Origin: Deltaproteobacteria bacterium
GTDB lineage: Bacteria; Myxococcota_A; UBA9160; UBA6930
Direction: 5' to 3'
Assembly: GCA_029261795.1 (NCBI GenBank)
Contig: JAJDAP010000118.1
Location: 1-64,000, forward strand
Length of the DNA stretch: 64,000 nucleotides
Notes under the pieces: generated by a model
Database searches by the model: none
The model's input: only the letters and a program-made list of their open reading frames with translations
Told to the model about the DNA's origin: nothing
Translations under genes and position numbers: made by a program
In this document: piece by piece, positions 16,504-25,128 of the stretch
How the letters are laid out: each line of letters opens with the position of its first letter
Numbering within the stretch: the stretch's first letter is position 1

Positions 16504-17256
16504 ATGGCATTCCAGACCCGACTCGAAGACGGCATCGCCGAGATCGTGATTGCGCACCCGCCGGTGAACGCCTTCAAGGCGTCCGAGTGGAGCGAGATGG
16601 CCGATCATGTGCGCGCGTTCGGCGCTGACCCCGCCGCGAACGTCGTCGTCATCCGCGCGGAAGGACGCGGCTTCCAATGTGGTGTCGACGTGAAGGAACT
16701 CGCCGCCGACGGATCGCTCATCGTCCGGCACAACCGCGGTTGCTACGACCTGTTCGGTGCAATCTACGATTGCACGGTTCCCGTGATCAGCGCGGTCCAT
16801 GGCTACTGCCTCGGCGGCGGCATCGGCATCTCCGGCGCCAGCGATTTCGTGATCGCGTCGGAAGATGCCAGCTTCGGCTTGCCCGAGATCGACCGCGGCG
16901 CACTCGGCGCCGCCACCCACGCCATGCGCATGTTCGGTACCCAGGAAGCGCGGCGCATGCTGCTCACCGGCGAGCCGATCACGGCAGCCGAGGCCTATCG
17001 GCTAGGCGGCGTTCTCGAAGTCGTCCCGGCCGAGAAGCTACGAGACGCGGCAATGGCGTTGGCGGGCAAGATCGCCAGCAAGAGCCGACGCGCCGTCGAA
17101 CTCGCCAAGTGGTCGCTCAACGGCATCGAGCTGCTCGACCCGAAGGAAAGCTACCGCTACGAGCAGGGCTTCACGCTCGAGCTGTACTCGACCCCAGATT
17201 CCCAAGAAGCCCGCGACGCCTTCGTCGAAAAACGCGACGCCGACTTCAAGAAATAG
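16504..17256 (+). CDS. echA20: EchA20-type enoyl-CoA hydratase/ring-D hydrolase
   Basis: 250 residues of the crotonase family. RAEGRGFQCGVDVKEL gives the first oxyanion-hole segment near residue 55, and HGYCLGGGIGISGASDF the second near 100; FGLPEIDRGALGAATH and YEQGFTLEL complete the pattern I associate with EchA20. In mycobacteria this protein hydrolytically opens ring D of HIEC-CoA. GGAG-bearing AGGAGCC precedes ATG 16504, 8 bp after ipdC. The 3' end is followed within 5 bp by the large palindrome at 17261. Confidence 0.85.
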   Translation: MAFQTRLEDGIAEIVIAHPPVNAFKASEWSEMADHVRAFGADPAANVVVIRAEGRGFQCGVDVKELAADGSLIVRHNRGCYDLFGAIYDCTVPVISAVHGYCLGGGIGISGASDFVIASEDASFGLPEIDRGALGAATHAMRMFGTQEARRMLLTGEPITAAEAYRLGGVLEVVPAEKLRDAAMALAGKIASKSRRAVELAKWSLNGIELLDPKESYRYEQGFTLELYSTPDSQEARDAFVEKRDADFKK

Positions 17257-17260
17257 GAGT

Positions 17261-17342
17261 GGGGACGGACTCCTCAAGTTTCAATGATGCAAGTTTCCCC
17301 ACGGGGAAACTTGCATCATTGAAACTTGAGGAGTCCGTCCCC
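17261..17342. repeat. 82-bp palindrome (two 40-bp perfect arms)
   Basis: Bases 17261-17300 and 17303-17342 are exact reverse complements separated by AC. The whole intergenic space between echA20 and fadE31 is this element plus the fadE31 ribosome site (GGAG at 17343-17346). Composition is unlike the surroundings: arms contain AT-rich stretches such as CAAGTTTCAATGATGC. Read as RNA it gives a 40-bp hairpin. The left arm is preceded by GGAGT, as found at the foot of REP hairpins used by REP-associated transposases; one such transposase is at 32856. I infer a REP/BIME-like mobile repeat. Confidence 0.9.
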
Positions 17343-17351
17343 GGAGATGAG

Positions 17352-18509
17352 ATGGACCTGACGTTTACGAGAGAACAGGATGGGTTTCGTGCGGAGGCGC
17401 GGGCGTGGCTCGGGGCGCATGTGCCCGGTGAGCCGTTGCGCAGTTTCGATACGGCCGAGGGGGCGAAGCAGCACCGGGAGTGGGAAGCCATCCTCAATGG
17501 CGGCGGCTGGGCGATGGTTCCCTGGCCCGTGGAGTACGGCGGCCGCGGCGCGAACCTGCTCGAATGGTTGATCTTCGAGGAGGAGTACTACCGCGCCGGT
17601 GCGCCGAAGCGCATCAACCAGAACGGCATCTTCCTGTTGGGCCCGACCATCATGGAGTACGGCACGCCGGAGCAGAAGGCGCGCTTCCTGCCGAAGATGG
17701 CCTCGAGCGAAGAGGTCTGGGTCCAGGGTTGGAGCGAGCCGAACGCGGGCAGCGACATGGCCAACATCCAGACCACGGCGATCCGCGATGGCGATCACTT
17801 CATCGTGAACGGGCAGAAGACCTGGGCCTCGCGCGGCGCGTTCGGCGATTGGTTATTCGGCATGTTCCGCACCGATCCCGAGAGCGAGCGCCACAAGGGG
17901 TTGACCTTCATTCTGGCGCCGCTCGATCTCCCGGGCATCACGGTGCGGCCGATCGAGCAGCTCGATGGGTTGCCCGGCTTCGCCGAAGTGTTCTTCGACG
18001 ACGTGCGCGTCCCGGTGGAACATCAGCTAGGCGAAGAGGGACAAGGCTGGCAGGTCGCGATGTCGACGGCCGGCTTCGAACGTGGGCTGATGCTGCGCAG
18101 CCCCGCGCGTTTCCAGGACACCGCGCGCCGCCTGGTCGAACTCTACCGGGCGAACGCGGCCGACGTCGAAGACGCCATCCGCGACGAAGTCGCACGCTGC
18201 TGGATCGGCGCCGAGGCCTATACCCTCGAAACCTTCCGCACGGTTTCGCGGCTGCTGGCCGGCGGCAAGATCGGGGCCGAATCGAGCCTCAACAAGATCT
18301 TCTGGAGTGAGCTCGATCTCCGCATGCACGAGCTGGCACTCGAGATCCTCGGCGATCGCGGCGACCTGCTCCCGGGCGCCCCGGCCGCCGAAGGCGTCGG
18401 CAGCTGGCTCGATGGTTATCTCTTCGCGCTCTCCGGCCCGATCTACGCCGGGACCAACGAGATCCAACGCAACATCATTTCCGAACGCCTCCTGGGAATG
18501 CCGAGGTAG
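17352..18509 (+). CDS. fadE31: Acyl-CoA dehydrogenase, FadE31 type
   Basis: 385 residues, full-length acyl-CoA dehydrogenase. WVQGWSEPNAGSDMANIQT near 130 binds flavin and substrate, GQKTWASRGAFGDW follows, and YAGTNEIQRNIISERLLGMPR closes the chain. The RSPARF and GAESSLNKIFWSELD segments match mycobacterial FadE31, which with FadE32 forms a heteromeric dehydrogenase acting late in ring C/D catabolism. ATG 17352 is preferred because GGAG sits 5 bases upstream, right at the edge of the palindrome; the frame reads through the palindrome but that is not coding. Confidence 0.82.
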   Translation: MDLTFTREQDGFRAEARAWLGAHVPGEPLRSFDTAEGAKQHREWEAILNGGGWAMVPWPVEYGGRGANLLEWLIFEEEYYRAGAPKRINQNGIFLLGPTIMEYGTPEQKARFLPKMASSEEVWVQGWSEPNAGSDMANIQTTAIRDGDHFIVNGQKTWASRGAFGDWLFGMFRTDPESERHKGLTFILAPLDLPGITVRPIEQLDGLPGFAEVFFDDVRVPVEHQLGEEGQGWQVAMSTAGFERGLMLRSPARFQDTARRLVELYRANAADVEDAIRDEVARCWIGAEAYTLETFRTVSRLLAGGKIGAESSLNKIFWSELDLRMHELALEILGDRGDLLPGAPAAEGVGSWLDGYLFALSGPIYAGTNEIQRNIISERLLGMPR

Positions 18510-18511
18510 CC

Positions 18512-19567
18512 ATGGATTTCCGATTCGACGAAGACCAGGAACTGCTCCAGACAACGGTTCGCGATTTCCTGGAAGGCGAGATCACGGCCGAGGTGGTGCG
18601 CGGGCTCTGGGAAACCAAGACCGCGCGCTCGCCCGAGCTCTGGAAGACCCTGGCCGAGATCGGCCTGCCCGGCATGCTCGTGCCCGAAGAGCACGGCGGC
18701 ATGGGCATGGACGAGGTCGACTTCGTGCTGCTGCTGGAAGAGACCGGACGCGCCGGCCTGGCGGAACCGATCGTGGCAACCGCAGCGGTCGCCGCGCCGA
18801 TGTTGCGCGGGGTCGGCGGCGACCTTGCCAAGCAGTGGCTGCCGAAGATCGCGACGGGTGATGCCATCGTCGCCGTCGGCCATCCCTCGCTGCCCTTCGT
18901 GGAGGACGCGCATGTCGCAGATCTGTTGCTATTGCCAGCGGGCGACGAGCTTCACGCAGTCCTGGCGGCGGACGTCGAAATCACGGAACAACCGACGAAC
19001 GACCCCTCCCGACGCATTGCTTCGGTTTCGTTTGCCGCCGCAGAAGGCACGCGGATCGCGAGCGGTGCTGATGCAGCGCAGCTTTGGGAAACGGCATTCG
19101 ACCGCGGCGCCCTGGCCTGCGCCGCTCAAGCCCTCGGCGCTTGCGACCGCATGCTCCAGATCGCCGTCGAATACACCAGCGAACGCAAGCAGTTCGGGAA
19201 GCCGATCGGCTCGTTCCAGGCGGTGAAGCACCATCTGGCGGCAGTTAAGGTGAAGCTCGAATACGCGCGACCGGTGGTTCAACGCGCCGCGCACTCCGTT
19301 GCCAGCGGCTCCGCCAAGCGCGGCCTGCACGTCTCGATGGCCAAGCTCGTCGCCTGCGAGGCTGCCGTGTTCGGTGCCAAGCAGACACTCCAGTGCCACG
19401 GCGCGATCGGCTACACCTGGGAGCAGGATCTTCACGTCTGGATGCGCCGAGCCTGGTCGCTCGACCGCTCCTGGGGCCGTAGCCCTGCCCATCTTGCCCG
19501 CGTTCGCGCGGCCATCCTCGAACCCGACGCCCGGCTCGGTGCCGGAACCACGTTCTCCAACGCCTAA
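18512..19567 (+). CDS. fadE32: Acyl-CoA dehydrogenase partner subunit, FadE32 type
   Basis: 351 residues, shorter and more diverged than FadE31. It keeps the C-terminal helical domain (YTSERKQFGKPIGSFQAVKHHLA, QCHGAIGYTWEQDLHVWMRRA) but lacks the usual SEPxAGSD flavin loop in the middle. That is the usual pattern of the second subunit in steroid-degrading alpha2beta2 dehydrogenases (FadE31-FadE32). Begins 2 bp after the fadE31 stop. Whether it is closer to FadE32 or FadE33 I cannot decide without alignment. Confidence 0.78.
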   Translation: MDFRFDEDQELLQTTVRDFLEGEITAEVVRGLWETKTARSPELWKTLAEIGLPGMLVPEEHGGMGMDEVDFVLLLEETGRAGLAEPIVATAAVAAPMLRGVGGDLAKQWLPKIATGDAIVAVGHPSLPFVEDAHVADLLLLPAGDELHAVLAADVEITEQPTNDPSRRIASVSFAAAEGTRIASGADAAQLWETAFDRGALACAAQALGACDRMLQIAVEYTSERKQFGKPIGSFQAVKHHLAAVKVKLEYARPVVQRAAHSVASGSAKRGLHVSMAKLVACEAAVFGAKQTLQCHGAIGYTWEQDLHVWMRRAWSLDRSWGRSPAHLARVRAAILEPDARLGAGTTFSNA

Positions 19568-19585
19568 CATTCAAGGACACCCACC

Positions 19586-20737
19586 ATGCGAGATGCCTAC
19601 ATCGTCGACGCCATCCGGACTCCGGTCGGGAAGCGTGGCGGCGGACTCAGCGCCGTCCACTCTGCAGATCTCGGCGCCCACGTCATCAAGGCGCTGATGA
19701 CGCGCACCAGCGTCGATCCCGGCGCCGTCGAAGACGTGATCATGGGTTGCTGCGACACCCTGGGTTCCCAGGCCGGTGACATCGCGCGCACCTGTTGGCT
19801 CGCCGCGGGCCTGCCGCAGCACGTGCCCGGCGTAACGATCGACCGCCAATGCGGTTCGTCGCAACAGAGCGTCCACTTCGCCGCCCAGGGCGTGATGAGT
19901 GGCACCGCCGATCTGATCGTGGCTGGCGGCGTGCAGAACATGAGCGCCATTCCGATTTCTTCGGCCATGACGATGGCGGAGCCGCTCGGCTTCACGGATC
20001 CATTCTCGGGATCGACGGGCTGGGTCGAGCGCTACGGCGACCAGGAAGTCTCGCAGTTCCGCGGCGCGCAGATGATCGCGGACGATTGGGACATCTCGCG
20101 CGAAGACATGGAGGCCTTCGCGCTCGAAAGCCATGCGCGCGCGATTCGCGCCCAGGACGAGGGCCGCTTCCAGGACGAGATCGCGCCCTTCGGCGACATC
20201 AGCGCGGACGAAGGACCGCGGCGCGGATCGACGCCCGAGAAGCTCGCGTCGCTGCCGCTGCTCGAAGGTTCCACGAAGCTGACCGCCGCCATCGCCAGCC
20301 AGATCTCGGACGGCGCCAGCGCCATGTTGATCGCCAGCGAAGACGCGGTGAAACAACACGGGCTGACCCCGCGCGCGCGCATCCACCATATCTCGGTGCG
20401 CGCCGACGATCCCATCTACATGCTGACGGCCCCGATCCCGGCTACGAAGTGGGCGCTCGAGAAGACCGGCATGAAGAAGGAAGACATCGATCTGGTCGAG
20501 ATCAACGAAGCCTTCGCTCCGGTGGTACTCGCCTGGCAGAAGGAAACGGACTGGGATCTCGAGAAGGTGAACGTGAACGGCGGCGCGATCGCGCTCGGTC
20601 ACCCGATCGGGGCCACCGGCACGCGCTTGATGACGACGCTGCTGAACGAACTCGAGCGCAGCGGCGGACGCTACGGCCTGCAGACGATGTGCGAAGGCGG
20701 CGGCCAGGCCAACGTCACCATCATCGAGCGAGTCTAG
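19586..20737 (+). CDS. fadA6: FadA6-type thiolase
   Basis: 383 residues, canonical degradative thiolase. Nucleophile Cys89 is in DRQCGSSQQ; INEAFAPV near 310, GGAIALGHPIGATG near 335 and CEGGGQANVT near 373 carry the other catalytic residues. VWDAIRTPVGKRGG-like start and SAMTMAEPLGFTDPFSG match mycobacterial FadA6, which cleaves the ring-opened dioxo-acid CoA made by IpdAB. Starts 18 bp after fadE32. Compare the SCP-x thiolase at 3248, which lacks GHP. Confidence 0.85.
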   Translation: MRDAYIVDAIRTPVGKRGGGLSAVHSADLGAHVIKALMTRTSVDPGAVEDVIMGCCDTLGSQAGDIARTCWLAAGLPQHVPGVTIDRQCGSSQQSVHFAAQGVMSGTADLIVAGGVQNMSAIPISSAMTMAEPLGFTDPFSGSTGWVERYGDQEVSQFRGAQMIADDWDISREDMEAFALESHARAIRAQDEGRFQDEIAPFGDISADEGPRRGSTPEKLASLPLLEGSTKLTAAIASQISDGASAMLIASEDAVKQHGLTPRARIHHISVRADDPIYMLTAPIPATKWALEKTGMKKEDIDLVEINEAFAPVVLAWQKETDWDLEKVNVNGGAIALGHPIGATGTRLMTTLLNELERSGGRYGLQTMCEGGGQANVTIIERV

Positions 20738-20759
20738 AACCGGACAAGGGAGAAGCGGA

Positions 20760-21665
20760 ATGGGAATCTGTGACGGACGGGTAGTGATCGTGACGGGCGC
20801 GGGCCGCGGCCTCGGGCGCGCGCACGCCCTCGAGTTCGCTCGCCAAGGCGCCAAGGTCGTGGTGAACGACATCGGCGTTTCACTCGATGGCTCGGGCGGC
20901 GAAGCGGGACCTGCCGACGAAGTCGTGCAACTGATCGAGGCCGGCGGCGGCGAGGCCGTCACGAACGGCGCCGACGTCACGAGCTTCGAGCAGACGAAAG
21001 CGTTGGTCGAAGAAACCGTCGAACGCTTCGGCGGGCTCGACGTCGTGGTGAACAACGCGGGCTTCGTGCGCGACCGGATGTTCGTTTCCTGCGCGGAGGA
21101 CGAGTGGGATGCCATCATCCAGGTGCACCTGAAGGGCCACTTCTGTCTCGCGCGCCACGCTGCGGAGCATTGGCGCAACCGCTCGAAGGCCGGCGAAACC
21201 GTCGATGCGCGCATCATCAATACGAGCTCTGGTGCGGGATTGCGTGGCTCGATCGGCCAGAGTGCCTACTCGGCGGCCAAGGCCGGGATCGCCACACTCA
21301 CCCTGATCCAGGCGGCCGAAATGGGACGCTACGGCGTGACGAGCAACGCCATCGCGCCCTCGGCGCGCACGCGCATGACCGAAGAGTTCTTCGCCGACAC
21401 CATGGCCAAGCCCGAGGATGGCGGCTTCGACGTGATGGATCCTGCCAACGTCTCACCGCTCGTGGTGTGGTTGGGCTCCTCCGAATCGAGGGATGTCAGC
21501 GGCCAGTGCTTCGAACTTTCCGGCGGTGAGATCTGCGTGAACGACGGCTGGCGCATGGGCCCGAAGGTCGACAAGGGCGCGCGCTGGGAGCCCGACGAGA
21601 TCGGTGCGGCGGTGCACGATCTGTTGTCGAAGGCCGTGCCCAACGAAAACGTGCACGGAACCTGA
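20760..21665 (+). CDS. Short-chain dehydrogenase/reductase (Rv3548c-like)
   Basis: 301 residues. NAD(P) motif TGAGRGLGRAH (residues ~12-22), VVVNNAGFVRDRM near 97, catalytic Ser and YxxxK in SSGAGLRGSIGQSAYSAAKAG near 155-175. The C-terminal extension KVDKGARWEPDEIGAAVHDLL is characteristic of the long SDRs beside echA20 in mycobacteria (Rv3548c type). It probably oxidises a hydroxyacyl-CoA in this pathway. AAGGGAGAAG precedes ATG 20760. Confidence 0.85.
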   Translation: MGICDGRVVIVTGAGRGLGRAHALEFARQGAKVVVNDIGVSLDGSGGEAGPADEVVQLIEAGGGEAVTNGADVTSFEQTKALVEETVERFGGLDVVVNNAGFVRDRMFVSCAEDEWDAIIQVHLKGHFCLARHAAEHWRNRSKAGETVDARIINTSSGAGLRGSIGQSAYSAAKAGIATLTLIQAAEMGRYGVTSNAIAPSARTRMTEEFFADTMAKPEDGGFDVMDPANVSPLVVWLGSSESRDVSGQCFELSGGEICVNDGWRMGPKVDKGARWEPDEIGAAVHDLLSKAVPNENVHGT

Positions 21666-21675
21666 GGGGCGCGCC

Positions 21676-22815
21676 TTGGACTTCGCGTTCACCGAAGAAC
21701 AGCTCGAACTGCGCGAGATGGCGCGAGCCTTCCTCGCCGAGCACTCCACCGGCGACCAGATCCGCGCGGCCATGGCGACGCCAGAGGGCTACGACGTCAA
21801 GGTCTGGGAACAGCTCGCCCAGGAACTCGGCTGGACGGCGGTCGCGATTCCCGAAGCCCACGGCGGCCTCGGCCTCACCAGCGTCGAGTTGGTCGCACTC
21901 GTCGAGGTCATGGGCGAAGCGCTGCTATGCGCGCCCTTCTTCTCGAGTGCTTGCCTGGCAGCGAACGCCATCCTCGAGACCGCGCGCGACGAGCAAAAGG
22001 GCGCTCTCCTTTCGGGCATCGCCGAGGGCACTACCCGCGCCGCGCTCGCCGTCACCGAACGAAACGGAAAGGTCGGGCCCGAGGGCGTCGAGGCGATCGC
22101 CGTTCGCGATGGCACCGGCTATCTGATCTCCGGCGCAAAGCATTTCGTCGTCGACGGTCACAGTGCGGACCTGATCGTGGTCGCGGCCCGGCGTAAAGGA
22201 AGCGACAGTGCTGATGGTATTTCACTGTTCGCGGTGCCTGCGGAGACCACCGGCGTGTCGCGCAAGGCGCTGCCCACGATGGACGCCACCCGCCGCCTCG
22301 CCGCGATCACCCTTCAGGAGGTCCGCATCGGCGAGGAAGCGCTCCTCGGCGAGGAAGGCAATGCCTGGGACGGTCTCGAACGGGCCCACCAGCTTTCCGC
22401 CGTCGCGTTGGCCGCCGAGCAGGTGGGCGGCGCCCAGCGCTGCCTCGACATGGCCGTCGCCTACTCCAAGGAACGCGAGCAGTACGGCCGACCGATCGGC
22501 TCGTTCCAGGCCTTGAAGCACAAGATGGCGGACATGATGATCGCGGTGGAAGCCGCGCGATCCGCGGTCTACTACGCCGCTTGCGCTGCGGCCGAGCGGA
22601 CGGACAACCTGCGGGCCGTTTCCTCGATGGCAAAGGCCGTCGCCACCGAGGCGTATCTAAAGTGCGCGGGGGACGCCTTGCAGATCTTCGGCGGTGTTGG
22701 CTTCACCTTCGAGTACGATATCCACCTCTACTTCAAACGCGCGCGTTCGAGTGCATCGTTGCTAGGCGATCCCACCTATCATCGGGAACGCGTCGCCCAG
22801 GAGATCGGCTTGTGA
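21676..22815 (+). CDS. Acyl-CoA dehydrogenase
   Basis: 379 residues. DFAFTEEQLELREMARAFL start, VTERNGKVGPEGVEAIAVRDG in place of a canonical flavin loop, AVAYSKEREQYGRPIGSFQALKHKMADM near 270 and QIFGGVGFTFEYDIHLYFKRA near 345. TTG at 21676 is used: GAGGGG lies 7-12 bases upstream and homology begins at LDFAF; an upstream open frame is out of character. Substrate probably another CoA ester of the same pathway (inference). Ends in a GTGA overlap with the next SDR. Confidence 0.82.
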   Translation: MDFAFTEEQLELREMARAFLAEHSTGDQIRAAMATPEGYDVKVWEQLAQELGWTAVAIPEAHGGLGLTSVELVALVEVMGEALLCAPFFSSACLAANAILETARDEQKGALLSGIAEGTTRAALAVTERNGKVGPEGVEAIAVRDGTGYLISGAKHFVVDGHSADLIVVAARRKGSDSADGISLFAVPAETTGVSRKALPTMDATRRLAAITLQEVRIGEEALLGEEGNAWDGLERAHQLSAVALAAEQVGGAQRCLDMAVAYSKEREQYGRPIGSFQALKHKMADMMIAVEAARSAVYYAACAAAERTDNLRAVSSMAKAVATEAYLKCAGDALQIFGGVGFTFEYDIHLYFKRARSSASLLGDPTYHRERVAQEIGL

Positions 22816-23597
22816 TCCCGATCGATTTCACCGGCAAGGTCGTCATCGTCACCGGCGGCGGTCGCGGCGTGGGGCTCGGCATCACCCAGCGCTTCCTCGA
22901 CGCCGGCGCCGACGTGGTGATCTGCGGCCGCAACGAGCCCGAGACACTTCCGAGCTCCGACGGACGCAGCGCCGTATTCATCGCCTGCGACGTGCGCGTG
23001 ACCGACCAGATCGACGCGCTGGTCGAGGCCACGATCGAACGTTTCGGTCGACTCGACGTGATGATCCCCAACGCCGGGGGTGCCCCCTACGCCGACGCAG
23101 ACACGGCCTCACCCCGCTTCCACGAGAAGATCATCCATCTCAACCTGACAGCGCCCCTCCACTGCGCCCAGCGCGCCAACGCGGCGATGCAGCAGCAGGA
23201 CGATGGCGGCGTCGTGCTCTTCATCGGCAGCGTGAGCGCCTACCGCCCGTCGCCCGGAACCGCGGCGTACGGCGGCGCAAAGGCCGGCCTGCTCTCGTTG
23301 ACCGAGAGCCTGGCCGTCGAGTGGGCACCCAGGGTCCGCGTGGTGACCGTGGCAGCCGGGATGGTCAAAACGGAACAGGCCCATCTGCACTACGGGAGTG
23401 ACGCGGGGATCGCGGCCGCCGAAAGCACCGTCCCCCTCGGACGCCTCGCCGAACCGGCAGACGTCGGAAACGCCTGCCTGTTCTTCGCCTCGCCACTGGC
23501 AAGCTATGCCAGCGGCGTAGAGATCCTGTTGCACGGGGGCGGCGAAGCGCCGGCATTTCTCGACGCAGTCAAGAACGCGGAGGCGAGTTCGGACTGA
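22812..23597 (+). CDS. Short-chain dehydrogenase/reductase (Rv3549c-like)
   Basis: 261 residues. TGGGRGVGLGITQRF binds the nucleotide, MIPNAGGAPYADAD is the NAG motif, and SVSAYRPSPGTAAYGGAKAG contains Ser and YxxxK. GTG at 22812 overlaps the previous stop (GTGA). Last gene of the ipd operon; its end overlaps the convergent amidohydrolase by 29 bp. Two SDRs flanking this cluster also occur in the mycobacterial arrangement. Confidence 0.83.
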   Translation: MIPIDFTGKVVIVTGGGRGVGLGITQRFLDAGADVVICGRNEPETLPSSDGRSAVFIACDVRVTDQIDALVEATIERFGRLDVMIPNAGGAPYADADTASPRFHEKIIHLNLTAPLHCAQRANAAMQQQDDGGVVLFIGSVSAYRPSPGTAAYGGAKAGLLSLTESLAVEWAPRVRVVTVAAGMVKTEQAHLHYGSDAGIAAAESTVPLGRLAEPADVGNACLFFASPLASYASGVEILLHGGGEAPAFLDAVKNAEASSD

Positions 23598-25071
23598 CCT
23601 CGGGCCCCGGCGCGAACGAGAGCAGCAGCCGCATGACCGCCCGAACCAGCGTGGGCATGACGACGCGCGGTCCGATCTCCGCATAACGTTTCTGGTAGAG
23701 GTCTCGTTGTACGTCGAGCATCTCCCTCGAATAGATACGGCCCTGGCTCACGACGGCCACGATCGAATCGAGGTTCGCGAGATCTTCGCTGGGATCGCGC
23801 GCGAACAGCACCAGATCGGCGGGCGCGCCCGGCCTCAACGTTCCGAGCCCGGGGATTCGCATCGCCGCCGAGGAGGCCACCATCGAGACTTCGAGCGCCT
23901 GCTCCGGCGACAGACCGGCTGCAACGAGCAAGCGAAGCTCTTCATGAAGGGCAGCGCCAGGAACGATGCCCGGCGCACCGCTGTCCGTCCCGCTGTGCAC
24001 GCGTACGCCCGCCGAGTGCATGCGGCGCGTGATCGACATCATCTTCGCGAACGCCGGATCGAGCCAATCGCGATCGTTCTCGGGCACGCGTCGGATCGCC
24101 GAGATGCCATCGACCGGGTGCCAGAGCCCATGCCGGTACCAGGGAGGGAGATGCTCGAGTTCGGGCCTGGCCGTGAACTTCTCCGCATCCCGCGCGAGCA
24201 ACAACTGCGACTGCGCCGCGAGCGTGGGCGTCACGGCCATGTCCTGCCAGAGCGCCTCGCCGATGCGCTCGCTCACCTGCATGGCACTCATTGCGATGAA
24301 CGCGCGCCACCAGAGCGGCGGCGGGGGTGGTAGCGAGCCGTCGACGGCCGGCGGAGGAACGCCACGCAGGTGTTGCGCGTCGTCGAGGCCTGCCGACGAG
24401 AAATCGACGCGGCGGGGCACGTGGCCAACCAGCGGGATCTCGGCGCGACTGGCGGCGGCGACCAGCGCCTTCAGGACCTCCGGCGACAGCTCGTCGTAGG
24501 CCTTCACGCAATCGAGCCCCTCGGCGACGATGCGCTCGACCGCGGCTTCCGCCTGCGCCGGGTCGGTCAGGACGATCGCGTCGTCCCAAAGACCTCCGGG
24601 ACCGTCCACGAAGGGCCCGCAGCGCAGCACCCGGGGGCCGGCGAACGCCCCTGACCTAACACCATCGCGGGCGCGTTCGGAGGCGTTTCCACTGGTATCG
24701 CCGAGGTTGCGTACTGTAGTGACGCCATGAGCCAGGTAGAGGAACGCGTGAAGCGGTACTTCCTCCGTCAGCGCCAGATCGGGAAAGTGGACGTGGGTAT
24801 CGACCAACCCGGGAAACGCGTAGGCGCCACGGAACGGATCCTCGCCCGGGATCGCCGGGGCGATTCCCGTGATCCGGTCGCCGCTGATCACCACACTCCG
24901 GTGCTCCTCGCGGCCCGCGCCCGGAACCACAAGGGTGACATCCTTCAGTAGGCCGCCGGGTTCGGGCTGCACCAATGGGGCCGGAAGCCGGGTCGAAACC
25001 GCCACCACCAGCCAGAACAGCGCGGGAACCCCGAGCAACACGATCGCGAGGATGAAGAACCAACGTCGCAC
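23569..25071 (-). CDS. Membrane-anchored amidohydrolase
   Basis: 500 residues. An N-terminal helix (residues 5-27) anchors or exports the protein. The amidohydrolase-superfamily metal centre shows as GLVDTHVHFPD near 90, CVKAYDE (lysine ligand) near 190, VGHVPRRV near 217 and HSGTDSGAPG near 365. The imidazolonepropionase/prolidase-like branch hydrolyses amides and esters of small molecules; the substrate is unknown. C-terminal GAPADLVLFARDP is standard. Divergent from the alkylsulfatase-like lipoprotein with a 57-bp gap. Confidence 0.85.
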   Translation of the reverse strand: MRRWFFILAIVLLGVPALFWLVVAVSTRLPAPLVQPEPGGLLKDVTLVVPGAGREEHRSVVISGDRITGIAPAIPGEDPFRGAYAFPGLVDTHVHFPDLALTEEVPLHAFLYLAHGVTTVRNLGDTSGNASERARDGVRSGAFAGPRVLRCGPFVDGPGGLWDDAIVLTDPAQAEAAVERIVAEGLDCVKAYDELSPEVLKALVAAASRAEIPLVGHVPRRVDFSSAGLDDAQHLRGVPPPAVDGSLPPPPPLWWRAFIAMSAMQVSERIGEALWQDMAVTPTLAAQSQLLLARDAEKFTARPELEHLPPWYRHGLWHPVDGISAIRRVPENDRDWLDPAFAKMMSITRRMHSAGVRVHSGTDSGAPGIVPGAALHEELRLLVAAGLSPEQALEVSMVASSAAMRIPGLGTLRPGAPADLVLFARDPSEDLANLDSIVAVVSQGRIYSREMLDVQRDLYQKRYAEIGPRVVMPTLVRAVMRLLLSFAPGPEVSPNSPPRS

Positions 25072-25128
25072 GACCGGGGGTGTAACATCGCGGCCCTGCT
25101 ACCGCGATGGCGGAACCCGGAGGTCTTC

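Noticed and set aside
17246-17497. Reading frame through the palindrome (GTDSSSFNDASFP type peptide on both strands)
   Set aside because: The peptide is only the translation of the inverted repeat; fadE31 has a clear ribosome site just after it.
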